A stretch of 64,000 nucleotides of DNA from Lentisphaerales bacterium (GCA_022446985.1 JAKVBD010000012.1:1-64000), one strand, 5' to 3'; numbered from the stretch's first letter, positions 8,710 to 17,513 are shown. The notes: generated by a model not told the origin, from the sequence alone. A program made the numbers and translations.

Positions 8710-9143
8710 GCTCCAAAAAAAGCAGAAGGTTAAATGCTCTTTCCAGAGGTTTAACTACTATAAAATACCAGAATGGTTGTGCTTTCAATTTCTACTATTT
8801 AGACTTAGAGCAAACCCCTGTAACTTATGATAACTTAAGTTTACTCATTGATCGTTTAAAGTTTCTATCTGAGCAGAAATTGGAACACTGGAGTTCTAGG
8901 CCTATTGCTGGCGGAAGAAGGGGACGAAATAGGTATTTCAAAAAACTCAACGACTTTACTTTCAGTAATTCTAATTTGACTCAACCAGCCAATGTAAGAG
9001 ATGATGTTGAATGGAGCCAGTTTTATATCGCACCAACATTTAGGCTTATTGGCTTTACTGAAAAAGTTGAAGCTGACCCGGATGCTATAGATATATTCTA
9101 TGTCGTTTTTATTGACCCCAGTCACGATTTTTATTCTCCTTAA
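8706..9143 (+). CDS. Unknown partner protein of the ATPase
   Basis: 145 residues from a GTG start, supported by AGGAGG 9 bp upstream and a 4-bp overlap with the ATPase gene. I do not recognise the family. The N-terminus is basic (SSKKSRRLNALSRGL). The C-terminus ends in alternating hydrophobic residues, DIFYVVFIDPSHDFYSP, a strand followed by a conserved-looking D..H..Y motif. There is no HNH, TOPRIM or PIN signature, so it is not the usual partner in Septu, PARIS or RloAB. It could be an effector, an RNA-binding protein or a regulator. It is the last gene before tRNA-Sec. Confidence 0.7.
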   Translation: MSSKKSRRLNALSRGLTTIKYQNGCAFNFYYLDLEQTPVTYDNLSLLIDRLKFLSEQKLEHWSSRPIAGGRRGRNRYFKKLNDFTFSNSNLTQPANVRDDVEWSQFYIAPTFRLIGFTEKVEADPDAIDIFYVVFIDPSHDFYSP

Positions 9144-9199
9144 CTCGGCTAGTAAACGAATCTTTTCACAAACGAAGGTTTCGTTATATTAACTTAAGT

Positions 9200-9294
9200 T
9201 GGCGGAGAGGGAAGGAATTGAACCTCCCAGGGCCGGTATTATCCAACCCCTACCGGTTTTGAAGACCGGTTGAAACACCAGTTTCGTCCTCTCT
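9200..9294 (-). tRNA. selC: tRNA-Sec (anticodon UCA)
   Basis: 95-nt tRNA on the minus strand with an unusually long variable arm (GGGGTTGGATAATACCGGCCC-type stem) and the anticodon stem-loop CCGGT-CTTCAAA-ACCGG; the anticodon TCA is at 9260-9262. The D arm GAAAC-TGGT-GTTTC, the T loop TTCAATT and encoded CCA at 9200-9202 agree with bacterial selenocysteine tRNA. The first acceptor pair looks like A-C in my alignment, so the exact 5' end could be off by one. It reads UGA as selenocysteine and implies selA, selB, selD and at least one selenoprotein outside the window. Confidence 0.88.
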
Positions 9295-9324
9295 ATAAGA
9301 AGTAGGTAGAAAGATTATAATAAT

Positions 9325-9348
9325 AAAAACCTTTTGTTAAAGGTTTTT
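9325..9348 (-). terminator. Terminator of the SNF2 gene
   Basis: Perfect 10-bp stem AAAAACCTTT / AAAGGTTTTT with a TGTT loop, just after the minus-strand SNF2 stop codon; the arm ends in a T run. Confidence 0.75.
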
Positions 9349-9362
9349 AAGATCAATAAACT

Positions 9363-11966
9363 TTACTTTTGCCAGGCACTTAATCTGGCTAGTGCCGATG
9401 CTAAGCGATCAATCACTTCATCATCGGCTATTTTGACAGTCAGTTCCAACTCACCTTGTTCATTTCTTCCGAAACGACTCAGCAGGTGTTTTCTGATCTC
9501 AGCCGGTACCTGAGCCGGTATATCCGAAGATGCCGGACTTGGTACTATATCTGCCAAAAAGTTAAGCGATTCAGCCAGTAATTGACCTGCCGATTTTGCC
9601 AGACCGTCTCTGTCAAGAGTGTTTATAGACACCACAGTTTCGGAATGGTGCCCGGATTTCTGAGAAGAAGTCAATAAAGTTTGCAGTTTTGTCCGCAGGT
9701 CGCCCATACCACCACTCATGCTGATTTCCGTAATGTCGGTTTCAGGATCGAGGGCAGCTGTGAACAGCTCCAGTTTTTTATCGAAGTTATTGAATAGTCT
9801 TTCTTCAATAGTATTAGCCGTTATAAGGTTGATCACATGTACCGGCTGATTTTGTCCGAGTCTATGAGCACGGGCATTGCGTTGCTCAATTCGCGCTGGG
9901 CTCCAGGGGATATCGACATTTATAACGGTGTCAGCCGATTGCAGGTTTAATCCTAAAGAAGCGGTATTGCCACAGAGAAGAACAGCACTTTCTGAGTTAT
10001 TGAACTTGTCAACGGTTAGATCTTTTTGGTTGGCATTCATCGTACCATCGATGCGATTGTAAACGATGCCTTTGCCATCTAAGGCACTGCTGATTTTATC
10101 GAGCATAAGGTTCCACTCAGAGAAAATAAGGACTTTTGATTTTGGGTGTGCCTCTAATTGTTCGAGAATATCTGTGATCTCTTTGAGTTTACCACCGTCA
10201 TCTTCGGCATCTTTATTAACCAAAGCTATACAATCAGCCGCCATTCGGCTTTCTGTCATGGCTTTACGCAAGCGCAGGATATCCATTTCACTCAAATGCT
10301 TCTTGGTAATCAGCATTTGCATCTGTTTACGGCTGGCGGTATCGAGAGCCAGTTGAGCTTCAGAAGGTGGAATGAAACGGTTTTCCGTAGAAAGTGGCGG
10401 TAGTTCTGGAAGAACATTTTGACGTGTTCTGCGAATGAGTACTTGACTCAGTTTTTCGCGCAGCTTATCGAGATTCTTGTATCCGGTTAAACGGCCTTTG
10501 TCATCTTTGACCTGATAGTCATCGAAGAATTGAAATGCCGGACCGAGTAAGCGATTATCGACAAAGTTGATAATCGAGAAGAGATCTTCAAGACGGTTTT
10601 CTAAAGGTGTACCAGAAAGCACCAGAGCATAAGTCGAACGCAGCGATTTAATCGCTTTACTGGTTTTCGATTCGTAGTTTTTGATGCGTTGGCCTTCATC
10701 GAGGATAATCATATCCCAGGCGAGACGCTCAACAAATGGTTTATCTTTAAGAATCTGCTCATAGTTACAAATGGTATAAAAAGCATTGCCATACTGTTCG
10801 CTGCGCTTTTCAGCTGAACCTTCTACAATGATAGCCTGTTTTTCGGTAAAACGAGAGATTTCTTTTTGCCATTGTCTTTTGAGTGAAGCCGGAGTGACAA
10901 CCAGGATTTTCTTTACCCCTGCCTGTTGCTGTAAAAATTCCGCAAAACCGATAGCCTGGATAGTTTTTCCTAAGCCCATATCATCGGCTATTACACAACG
11001 TCCGGCTTGTACGGCAAAGGCTATGCCATCGAGCTGATACGGTAGAAGAGGTTCTTTTAAAAGACTGGTGAGAAGAGGGTGACTCGCGGTATTGGCTCGT
11101 ATCCTTTGAACCTGGTCATTGATTCTCTGTTTGAAGAGGGCAGCATCGATAAACTCTGAAGCGTCCGGATAAATGACAACTTGGTATCCACTTGAAAGCG
11201 ATTGTTGAATAGCCTGGACCAGTGAGCCGATATCCTGAATGATATCTTTGGCGAAGGCTTCCAAGGCAGGAGGTGGATTTTCAGTTGGAAGCTCCACTTT
11301 AAGCTGAATCTCTTCGCCATAAGTTAAAAGTATAGTCGCATGCTTGCGAATGTAGACTGAGCTAAGAGCATCATCAGAAAACTTTTCTTTCAGTTTCTGG
11401 TGAGCAAAGATCAAGTGTTTACAAGTACCAAGGGTGTTGCACTTGAAGTCGGGGCAGGAACAGTAGGATTGACCTCGCTCGAGTCCTCGAATGGCAGCTC
11501 TGTAAGTTTTGCCCGAATTGTTGCTCAGAATACGGTAGTCGCCCCAAGGGCCGTCGCCTTCATTGGGGCCGATGAGTTGCATGTCTTCTTTCATGGCCCT
11601 TTCTTCCCGAAGGCTAAGAGCCTGTTTGATAATTTCACCGCCGGTTTTTTCGTCTGAATAAGGTGAGATATCTACTAATCCTAAAGCTTCCTTTTCTTCC
11701 AGAATTAGTGCTAGTGCAGCACCAAGATACTCTTGTTTAAAGAGAGTCTCGGTGCATGAAAACTGAAGACCATTCTCTGTTGCTGAGATAGTCACGTAGG
11801 CATCAGGAAGATTAATCCAAAAAATGTTTTGACCAAGAGATACCTGAGAGTCAATATCGATTTCATAAAAACCACCCTTTCTGAGGTGCTCCTCGCCGTT
11901 TTCTCCTAACAAGGCACAGGCTTTGTTATAAGTGAGAGCTGACAGTTCTTGTTTTAAGTTCTTCAT
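9363..11966 (-). CDS. SNF2-family helicase with SWIM zinc finger
   Basis: 867 residues. An N-terminal SWIM finger, Cys169-x-Cys171 ... Cys182-x-His184, precedes a SWI2/SNF2 ATPase: Walker A DDMGLGKT (about 328-335), DEGQ motif II, SGTPLENR motif III, and the helicase C lobe with VLIFSEWN, GNTASLGLNLQSAD and EQRNARAHRLGQ. Such proteins translocate on DNA and remodel nucleoprotein complexes, for example by displacing RNA polymerase. Its gene follows the CoaB-like gene by 12 bp on the same strand. The start follows an AAGGAAGAG site. Confidence 0.92.
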   Translation of the reverse strand: MKNLKQELSALTYNKACALLGENGEEHLRKGGFYEIDIDSQVSLGQNIFWINLPDAYVTISATENGLQFSCTETLFKQEYLGAALALILEEKEALGLVDISPYSDEKTGGEIIKQALSLREERAMKEDMQLIGPNEGDGPWGDYRILSNNSGKTYRAAIRGLERGQSYCSCPDFKCNTLGTCKHLIFAHQKLKEKFSDDALSSVYIRKHATILLTYGEEIQLKVELPTENPPPALEAFAKDIIQDIGSLVQAIQQSLSSGYQVVIYPDASEFIDAALFKQRINDQVQRIRANTASHPLLTSLLKEPLLPYQLDGIAFAVQAGRCVIADDMGLGKTIQAIGFAEFLQQQAGVKKILVVTPASLKRQWQKEISRFTEKQAIIVEGSAEKRSEQYGNAFYTICNYEQILKDKPFVERLAWDMIILDEGQRIKNYESKTSKAIKSLRSTYALVLSGTPLENRLEDLFSIINFVDNRLLGPAFQFFDDYQVKDDKGRLTGYKNLDKLREKLSQVLIRRTRQNVLPELPPLSTENRFIPPSEAQLALDTASRKQMQMLITKKHLSEMDILRLRKAMTESRMAADCIALVNKDAEDDGGKLKEITDILEQLEAHPKSKVLIFSEWNLMLDKISSALDGKGIVYNRIDGTMNANQKDLTVDKFNNSESAVLLCGNTASLGLNLQSADTVINVDIPWSPARIEQRNARAHRLGQNQPVHVINLITANTIEERLFNNFDKKLELFTAALDPETDITEISMSGGMGDLRTKLQTLLTSSQKSGHHSETVVSINTLDRDGLAKSAGQLLAESLNFLADIVPSPASSDIPAQVPAEIRKHLLSRFGRNEQGELELTVKIADDEVIDRLASALARLSAWQK

Positions 11967-11978
11967 ACTCTCTTCCTT

Positions 11979-12632
11979 TTAGATTCTCTTTGAAATTTCT
12001 TTGGCGAGTAGGTTACACATTTCCACTTTAGTGCGGGCTTCCTGGGATTGTCCACTTGGATCAATGACATAAGCAACGTGATTTTCGCCATCCATATGAT
12101 CCAGGTCATTGGCAACGATCAAATTGGCATTTGAAGCTTTAAGGCTGTTGATGGCGATGTCGTAAAGTTCTTCTTTAGTAAGTCCCACCTGAAGTTTGAA
12201 CTTTACCAGGAAAGTATTTGGTGCTTTTTCGCGAATTCTATCCACTAACTTGGCTGTTGGCTCGAGTGGAATGCTCAGATCATTTTTGCCAGATGGAGTC
12301 TTGCCATTATTGGCATTTCTGATTTTGTAATCAGAAACAGCCGAAGAGTGGATGACTATGTCGTAGGATTTTTCATCGAATTCAGTTTCGATAAGTTCAG
12401 CGAGATCATCGTAGTACCAGAATTGTTTGACGGTCATTTCTGTCCAGTCTTCTGCTGTGAACTTAGCACGGCCGGGGCCCATGAGAAGGGTAACGTCGGC
12501 ACCTAAGCCTTTAAAGTGTCTGGCAAAGCGCAGGCCGGTTTCACCAGAAAAGATTGAGGTCATGACGCGAACGCGATCCACTGCAGACCAGGTAGGGCCG
12601 GCAGTCACTAGAACTTTTTTTCCTTCGAACAT
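11979..12632 (-). CDS. CoaB-type phosphopantothenoylcysteine synthetase-like protein
   Basis: 217 residues, starting KKVLVTAGPTWSAVDRVRVMTS, the DFP/CoaB nucleotide-binding opening. The IVIHSSAVSDYKI block corresponds to the AAVADY motif, and FLVKFKLQ.G.TKEEL matches the K.K segment. Only the synthetase (CoaB) half is present; the flavin-dependent CoaC half of the usual CoaBC fusion is missing and must be encoded elsewhere if this enzyme ligates cysteine to 4'-phosphopantothenate. It could instead be a diverged flavoprotein-like paralogue. It lies upstream of the SNF2 gene in one transcription unit. Confidence 0.75.
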   Translation of the reverse strand: MFEGKKVLVTAGPTWSAVDRVRVMTSIFSGETGLRFARHFKGLGADVTLLMGPGRAKFTAEDWTEMTVKQFWYYDDLAELIETEFDEKSYDIVIHSSAVSDYKIRNANNGKTPSGKNDLSIPLEPTAKLVDRIREKAPNTFLVKFKLQVGLTKEELYDIAINSLKASNANLIVANDLDHMDGENHVAYVIDPSGQSQEARTKVEMCNLLAKEISKRI

Positions 12633-12662
12633 TATGTGTTCCGATTAAGGATTAAAATAAAA

Positions 12663-12682
12663 ACCCGGCATAAAAGCCGGGT
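12663..12682 (-). terminator. Terminator-like hairpin downstream of argG
   Basis: ACCCGGC / GCCGGGT stem with a 6-base loop, followed on the minus strand by a T run (complement of 12657-12662). It lies between argG and the CoaB-like gene and probably ends argG transcription. Confidence 0.65.
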
Positions 12683-12694
12683 AATTTTAAATTA

Positions 12695-12843
12695 TTCGGG
12701 ACCAGTCCCGAACCCTGTTGGGCGATGTTCGCCCAAACCCCCAATTTGAGGATACAGGTAAATCATTTCCTCGTCGAGGTTTGGAGCAGAGCTCCAATAG
12801 TAGGGGCTCTGCCCAAAACACCGATTAGGGGATGATCCCCTAA
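12695..12843. repeat. Array of short GC-rich hairpins
   Basis: Within 150 bp lie several short perfect inverted repeats with 1-4-base loops: 12695-12712 (TTCGGGA/TCCCGAA), 12718-12736 (TTGGGCGA/TCGCCCAA), 12769-12779 (CCTCG/CGAGG), 12781-12797 (TTGGAGC/GCTCCAA), 12804-12814 (GGGC/GCCC) and 12825-12843 (TTAGGGGA/TCCCCTAA). Four share the layout TT-GC core-loop-GC core-AA. This looks like a mosaic intergenic repeat element between argG and the next gene; no coding sequence is seen. Confidence 0.65.
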
Positions 12844-12858
12844 CAAACTCAATTCTTT

Positions 12859-14097
12859 TTACGAATCGCCTTCGAACTGACCAGCTTTCGCAAGAGCTTG
12901 TGCTTCAACGCTGATGATGTCGGCATAACCCTGAGAACTAACTGGGTTAAGGCCATCACTGGCTTCCATAGAAGAGTCTTCTTCATTGTAAAGCGAAGCT
13001 GCAACATCAGTCATGCTGACGAAGAAGATGTTACCTTTGTAAAGACCAAGTTTAACAGTACCAGATGCGCTAGCTGTCAAAGTGTTGATTGCTGCCTGAG
13101 CTGCTTTAGTTGACTCGTCGAAGTAACGGCCATCATAAACATTGTCAGAAATAACGCGACCCATTTGCTCGTAAATCGCACAAGCACGACGGTCAAGTGT
13201 AGCTTGAAGAATCTGCTGTAGACCCTGGTTAAGAACTTCCATGCCCGGAGCTTCATAAACACCGCGACTCTTAGTACCGATGATGCGGTTCTCAAGAGCG
13301 TTTTTCATCCAGATACCATTGCGACCACCAATTTCGTTAACTAGAGTCATAGCTTCGAATGGCGTTACCGCTTTACCGTTGATTTCAACAGCGTATCCAG
13401 CTTCATAGCGGATAGTGATTTCTTCGATTGAATCAGGAGCATCTTGAGGCCAAACACCCATAGTCGGCTCAACGATAAGACAAGAAGTTTCAAGGCTCTC
13501 CAGGTCTTCAGCTTCGTGAGAAAGACCAGCCAGGTTGGCGTCTGTAGAGTATTTTTTCTTCATGCCGATAACAGCAGGAATGTCGAACTGAGCCAGGTAG
13601 TCTGCCATTTCAGAACGTCCTGGGAATTCTTCGAGAAGATCTGGATCACGCCAAGGAGCGAAAACGTCCATTTCAGGAGCAAGAGACTGAGTGTAACGCT
13701 CGAAACGCATCTGGTCATTGCCACGACCTGTAGCACCATGAGCCAAAACGTTTACACCACGAGCTTTCATGGCTTTGATCAAACCCTGAACTGTAACAGC
13801 ACGAGCAATACCAGTAGTATTCCAGTAGCCGCCATCGTAAGTAGCGCTTGCTTTGATTGTTTCGAAACAGATGTTTGCCATCTCTTCTTTCAGGTCAACG
13901 ATAACAGTCTCGGCACCACAAGGTTCCATCTTTTTGATTACGTTGCTGATATCGTCTTCATCCGGCTGCGCCAGGTCTGCAGAGAAACAGATAACCTTGT
14001 AGCCTTCTTCCATAAGTTTTTTAGTAACAGTTTTACTGTCAAGACCACCGGAAATGCACATGCCGATTGTCTTATCTTTCAAATCTTTCAAAAACAT
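12859..14097 (-). CDS. argG: Argininosuccinate synthase
   Basis: 412 residues, the usual length. It joins citrulline and aspartate with ATP to make argininosuccinate in arginine synthesis. The PP-loop SGGLDS lies at the N-terminus (CISGGLDSKTV). The ATGRGNDQMRFE block, the aspartate/citrulline-binding DGGYWNTTGIARA region and FAPWRDP are all present. A long open frame on the opposite strand inside it is a codon-bias shadow. It stands alone, with terminator and hairpin array behind it and a divergent gene ahead. Confidence 0.96.
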   Translation of the reverse strand: MFLKDLKDKTIGMCISGGLDSKTVTKKLMEEGYKVICFSADLAQPDEDDISNVIKKMEPCGAETVIVDLKEEMANICFETIKASATYDGGYWNTTGIARAVTVQGLIKAMKARGVNVLAHGATGRGNDQMRFERYTQSLAPEMDVFAPWRDPDLLEEFPGRSEMADYLAQFDIPAVIGMKKKYSTDANLAGLSHEAEDLESLETSCLIVEPTMGVWPQDAPDSIEEITIRYEAGYAVEINGKAVTPFEAMTLVNEIGGRNGIWMKNALENRIIGTKSRGVYEAPGMEVLNQGLQQILQATLDRRACAIYEQMGRVISDNVYDGRYFDESTKAAQAAINTLTASASGTVKLGLYKGNIFFVSMTDVAASLYNEEDSSMEASDGLNPVSSQGYADIISVEAQALAKAGQFEGDS

Positions 14098-14198
14098 ATT
14101 TATTAGTCTCGTTTAATCACTCTGATTTTATGATCCTTAACGATAGGTCTCGCGCGATGAAAATCAATGTCTATTTTAAGACTTCGGTGTCAGTAAGT

Positions 14199-14226
14199 TT
14201 GACAGAGAAAACTCAGCTAATATACT
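14199..14226 (+). promoter_or_regulatory. Sigma-70-type promoter of the MazG-like gene
   Basis: TTGACA (14199-14204), 16-bp spacer, TATACT (14221-14226); transcription would start about 35 bases before the ATG at 14270. Confidence 0.65.
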
Positions 14227-14269
14227 AAGCGAAAGTACCTATCAATTTAACTCGAAATGGAAACGATTT

Positions 14270-14659
14270 ATGAGCTACTGCACTGAAGTTAAGCAATTCA
14301 GCGATGCCTGCAACGATGCAAACCCGACTAATCCTAAGTTGATGACTAAAGAAGCTATCGCTTTTATTCGCGAAATGGTCAATGACGAGTTGGATGAGCT
14401 GGAAGAAGCGACAAATACGATTGAGCAGGCAGATGCTCTGGTTGACGCTATTTACTACATTTGCGACACAGCAGTGCGCCATGGTTTGAACCTTGATCCG
14501 CTTTTCAAAATCGTCCACCGCGCCAACATGCAGAAAGTTGTTGATGGTAAAGTGATCCGCCGTGAAGATGGCAAGATTCTTAAGCCTGAAGGCTGGGAAG
14601 ATCCAGAGCCATACCTCAGAAGAGAAATGGAAAACCAGGATAAGAATGGTAGCTGGTAG
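14270..14659 (+). CDS. MazG-like / PRA-PH nucleotide pyrophosphohydrolase
   Basis: 129 residues of the all-alpha NTP-PPase superfamily. The metal-binding helices are visible as FIREMVNDELDELEEA (E..E.E pattern) and QADALVDAIYYI (D...D pattern). The later NMQKV...KPEGWEDPEP segment is typical of the phosphoribosyl-ATP pyrophosphatase-like / HAD-associated subgroup. It probably hydrolyses a nucleoside triphosphate or related pyrophosphate; the exact substrate is not known. Single gene with its own promoter and terminator. Confidence 0.8.
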   Translation: MSYCTEVKQFSDACNDANPTNPKLMTKEAIAFIREMVNDELDELEEATNTIEQADALVDAIYYICDTAVRHGLNLDPLFKIVHRANMQKVVDGKVIRREDGKILKPEGWEDPEPYLRREMENQDKNGSW

Positions 14660-14729
14660 GCCATTGGTGCTTTTTAGCAGTTAGCTGCTTTAGACTGGTT
14701 TGTAGGCTGACTACTTATTACTTTTTTAT

Positions 14730-14756
14730 GCCGCACTTCTGTAAAGAATGTGCGGC
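14730..14756 (+). terminator. Terminator after the MazG-like gene
   Basis: GCCGCAC / GTGCGGC stem extended inward by TCT/AGA, followed by TATTTATT. Placed 70 bp after the stop codon. Confidence 0.6.
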
Positions 14757-14856
14757 TATTTATTGCATTAAAAAGTTGCTGTATGATTTGAATTTTTGCC
14801 TAATGAATAAACTTTCTAAAACTAATTTAACGTAGTGTATTTGAAAGAGGGCAAAA

Positions 14857-16056
14857 ATGTTTTTAAGAATTTTCTTATTTTTATTTGTGGCAACAGCTTA
14901 CGGCAAGAAACCGGAAACTCCTGGTTCCCACAAAAATATAAAGTGCGATAATGGGTCTAAGTATACATTTAATGTTTTTATTCCCAAAGCTTATAGCAAG
15001 AACAAAGATAAACACTTTCCTGTTTTATATATTTCTTCACCGGGTGGTAAACCGAATTTTATGAAGCTCGAAAAGTGGGCTGATGAAAGAGGTTTTTTGC
15101 TGATTACTGTCAATGAGTCAAAAAATAAAATTCCCTGGGAGACTATTTTTAAGATTCAGGATGATGTTATGAGCAGTACTGAATACTTACGCAAGCATCA
15201 TTGCCTGCAGTTTGCCACTGGTTTTAGTGGCTCAGCCTGGGCCAGTGTCCACTTTGCGAATCGTTACCCAGAAAAAATTGCTGGGGTTTTCATGAATTGT
15301 CACAGCGGCAATGGAACTGTGCTTAAAGATAAAAGCTGTTCAGTTACTTTGGTGGCTGGAGAGAAAGATAAGATTCATGCGGCGTCCTATGTCGAGAGGG
15401 TTTATAAAGATTACAAAAAACGTGGTTTTCACACTAAATACGAAAATTTGCCTATGGGACATAGCTGGGCGCCTCTAAATAAAAAAATTGAATATTTAGA
15501 TTTCATGTACAGTTACCAAAAGTTTGCCAATAAAAATTTGACAAACCAGGAACTAATTTCTGCATATGAACAGCTTGAAAAAGTAGACATTAAAAGGATC
15601 TCAGAAGATCCAAACAAGAAAAAGGCCATGGGGCAATTAAAGAGTTTTTTAGCAGTCCCTAAACTCATGAAGTCAAAACTTGGCTTGAGAATTTATCAGG
15701 AGTGGGGCAAAGCTGCATTTCATTATATAAATGACCTGAAAGCAACAGACCCTGCAGCAGCTTACTTTTTTATAATGGATCCTGAAAATTCAGCGCTAAT
15801 AAAAAAGGCACCAAGTCAAGAAAAGTCGACAATTGCCGCACATTTAAGAGATTTACAAAGAAATAAGCTGGTCATTGCAGAAGTCAAAGCAGATAAGGAT
15901 TTTCAATACTATGTCCGCACCATGAAAAGAATTAAAGATAAAAAGGCCGCGGATCGTTTAATTCCTAAAATTGAAAAGTTTATCGATAAGTATCAAGGAA
16001 CTAAAGCAGTTGCAAAAGCAAAGGCTGCAATAGCCGACCTAAGAAAGGTTAAGTAG
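14857..16056 (+). CDS. Secreted alpha/beta-hydrolase (esterase-like)
   Basis: 399 residues with a signal peptide (FLRIFLFLFVATAYG). The first 230 residues form an esterase-like alpha/beta-hydrolase: FNVFIPKAY..., FPVLYISSPGG, nucleophile elbow GFSGSA, TLVAGEKDKIH (acid region) and MGHSW with the candidate catalytic His. The remaining 170 residues are Lys-rich helical repeats resembling a TPR-like tail of the kind often fused to planctomycete exported enzymes. A GAGGG ribosome site supports the start. Substrate unknown. Confidence 0.65.
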   Translation: MFLRIFLFLFVATAYGKKPETPGSHKNIKCDNGSKYTFNVFIPKAYSKNKDKHFPVLYISSPGGKPNFMKLEKWADERGFLLITVNESKNKIPWETIFKIQDDVMSSTEYLRKHHCLQFATGFSGSAWASVHFANRYPEKIAGVFMNCHSGNGTVLKDKSCSVTLVAGEKDKIHAASYVERVYKDYKKRGFHTKYENLPMGHSWAPLNKKIEYLDFMYSYQKFANKNLTNQELISAYEQLEKVDIKRISEDPNKKKAMGQLKSFLAVPKLMKSKLGLRIYQEWGKAAFHYINDLKATDPAAAYFFIMDPENSALIKKAPSQEKSTIAAHLRDLQRNKLVIAEVKADKDFQYYVRTMKRIKDKKAADRLIPKIEKFIDKYQGTKAVAKAKAAIADLRKVK

Positions 16057-16160
16057 TTAAAACCTTCTTATTGTCGCAGAAATGCTTTAATTGCCAATAA
16101 AAAGTTTGCTTCCAATATCGTACAACGTGTATGTAGATTTTATAGGGTATTGGAATTGCC

Positions 16161-16286
16161 GGGGAATATACTTTTCAACCGGATTTAATTCTCATGGATA
16201 TGAGAATACAAGATATGGATTGTATAGAGGCAACTCAAAAGATTAAGACTGGTAACTCTGTGCCTGTTATAGGTGTCACTTCATAA
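16161..16286 (+). pseudogene. Relic of a receiver domain (hybrid kinase tail)
   Basis: The frame reads FQPDLILMDMRIQDMDCIEATQKIK..NSVPVIGVTS then TAA at 16284-16286. This is the central part of a CheY-like receiver, with the phospho-acceptor Asp in LILMD. After the stop, VMKNEMTTIL and further fragments can still be followed to about 16380 with more stops. No start codon or kinase part remains. Confidence 0.7.
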
Positions 16287-16557
16287 GTAATGAAAAATGA
16301 GATGACAACGATTCTGGTACCTTAATCCTGCTTCGGTTCTTATGCCTGCACTCAAATTTTTAGGGTAACACCCAGAATCTTTACTTTCACAAATATAACA
16401 AATATAGGTGGTCCAGGGAGCATCTTTTGAGCCTGTTATAGGAAGTTTGTTTGGCAGCTTTTGTGTATCACAACTAATCATAAAAATGAATTAAAAGGTA
16501 GCAAAGTATTTATAATTAGTGCTCATGAAGTTTCTTATAATTGTTGCCTAAACTAGT
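16287..16557. other. Non-coding stretch between relics
   Basis: Holds the decayed continuation of the receiver domain and no intact gene, promoter or hairpin that I can support. Confidence 0.4.
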
Positions 16558-17299
16558 TTATTGTTGTTCTAGATATGTAAGGACTTCAGTTCGACAATGA
16601 TGACTATCTGCACGGAAAATTAGCTTTACATTTGAGAAACGTGTTCTTATTTTATCCACTATTCTTTTTAGAACTGTTCTGATTTATGTTCCTGAAGGCG
16701 TTTTCCCCGGGCGGAGAACTGTCGTAATTAATTGTCCTGTAATGCCATCATAAACATGAAAGGCATGAAGCTATAACCATCGGCGAAACCATTGAATAAC
16801 ACTATTTATTGATCTCCATAAACTCTATTTTCTGTAGGCTCCACATCTATTACTATAACCACAGGCTCTTCAGCAAAACTATTGAGAATAGTTATCGCAA
16901 ATAGCATTTGATACCCGAAGTAACTCTGGCCGCGATATAGAGTTTTCAAAGCGACTCATAGTAGGTTGAGAACTTAAAAGATTACCAAGCTTTTCCTTAC
17001 TGGAAATTTGAAATAAAGGATCATTTTTAAGCAAATCACAGTCTTCATGACCTGTAACTATTTGAAAGATACGCTGCTTAGAAAATTCTAGGAAAGAGTG
17101 CTTGGCGTAAGACTGATTCCGACTATCGATAAGAGAGGCGGAAAAGCTCTCAATCTAACCTGTATGCATCTCAACTTCACGAAGTAAAACAAGACCGCCA
17201 CCAGAACAGGTATTCGGCTCGGAGAAAAGAACCCCAATTCTTTGGATCTATAGAGCTAAAAGGAAAGGGAGCTTCTTGGAAATTATTTGTTGAATCCAT
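16558..17299 (-). pseudogene. Decayed IS1380-family transposase (N-terminal half)
   Basis: Read on the minus strand from an ATG at 17297-17299, pieces in several frames match IS1380 transposases: HEDCDLLKNDPLFQI, SQPTMSRFENS.SRPELLR, then HAFHVYDGITGQLITTVLRPGKTPSGT and RIVDKIRTRFSNVKLIFRADSHHCRTEVL. At least four stops and frameshifts break it, and the C-terminal half is missing. Just upstream, 17306-17319 and 17350-17364 form a near-perfect inverted repeat (AAATGTTGTTT...), which may be an IS end or a simple hairpin. No intact terminal repeats flank it. Confidence 0.75.
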
Positions 17300-17460
17300 A
17301 AATTAAAATGTTGTTTGTTATGGTTTTCATATCGTTATTTAAACTTACCAACAAAACAACATTTCTCTTTTACTCTCGATCATTTTCTAAAGCGGTTTTA
17401 AAGTTTATGAATTATTCAGCCTAAATTAATAATTTTTTTAGTTAAAGGTAAGGTATTGTA

Positions 17461-17488
17461 AAAAGCCCGCCAAAAAAAATCAGCGGGT
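17461..17488 (-). terminator. Terminator of the DUF1501 gene
   Basis: CCCGC / GCGGG stem with a 12-base loop, followed on the minus strand by TTTTT; 26 bp after the stop codon. Confidence 0.7.
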
Positions 17489-17513
17489 TATTCCCCTCAG
17501 AGGTCAATAAGTT

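Noticed and set aside
6935-9294. Prophage or integrative element using tRNA-Sec as attachment site
   Set aside because: No integrase, no phage structural genes and no duplicated tRNA end were found in the window; kept only as context.
13444-14106. 220-codon open frame on the plus strand opposite argG
   Set aside because: argG is unmistakable on the other strand; the frame is a by-product of its biased codon use and has no ribosome site or protein-like pattern.
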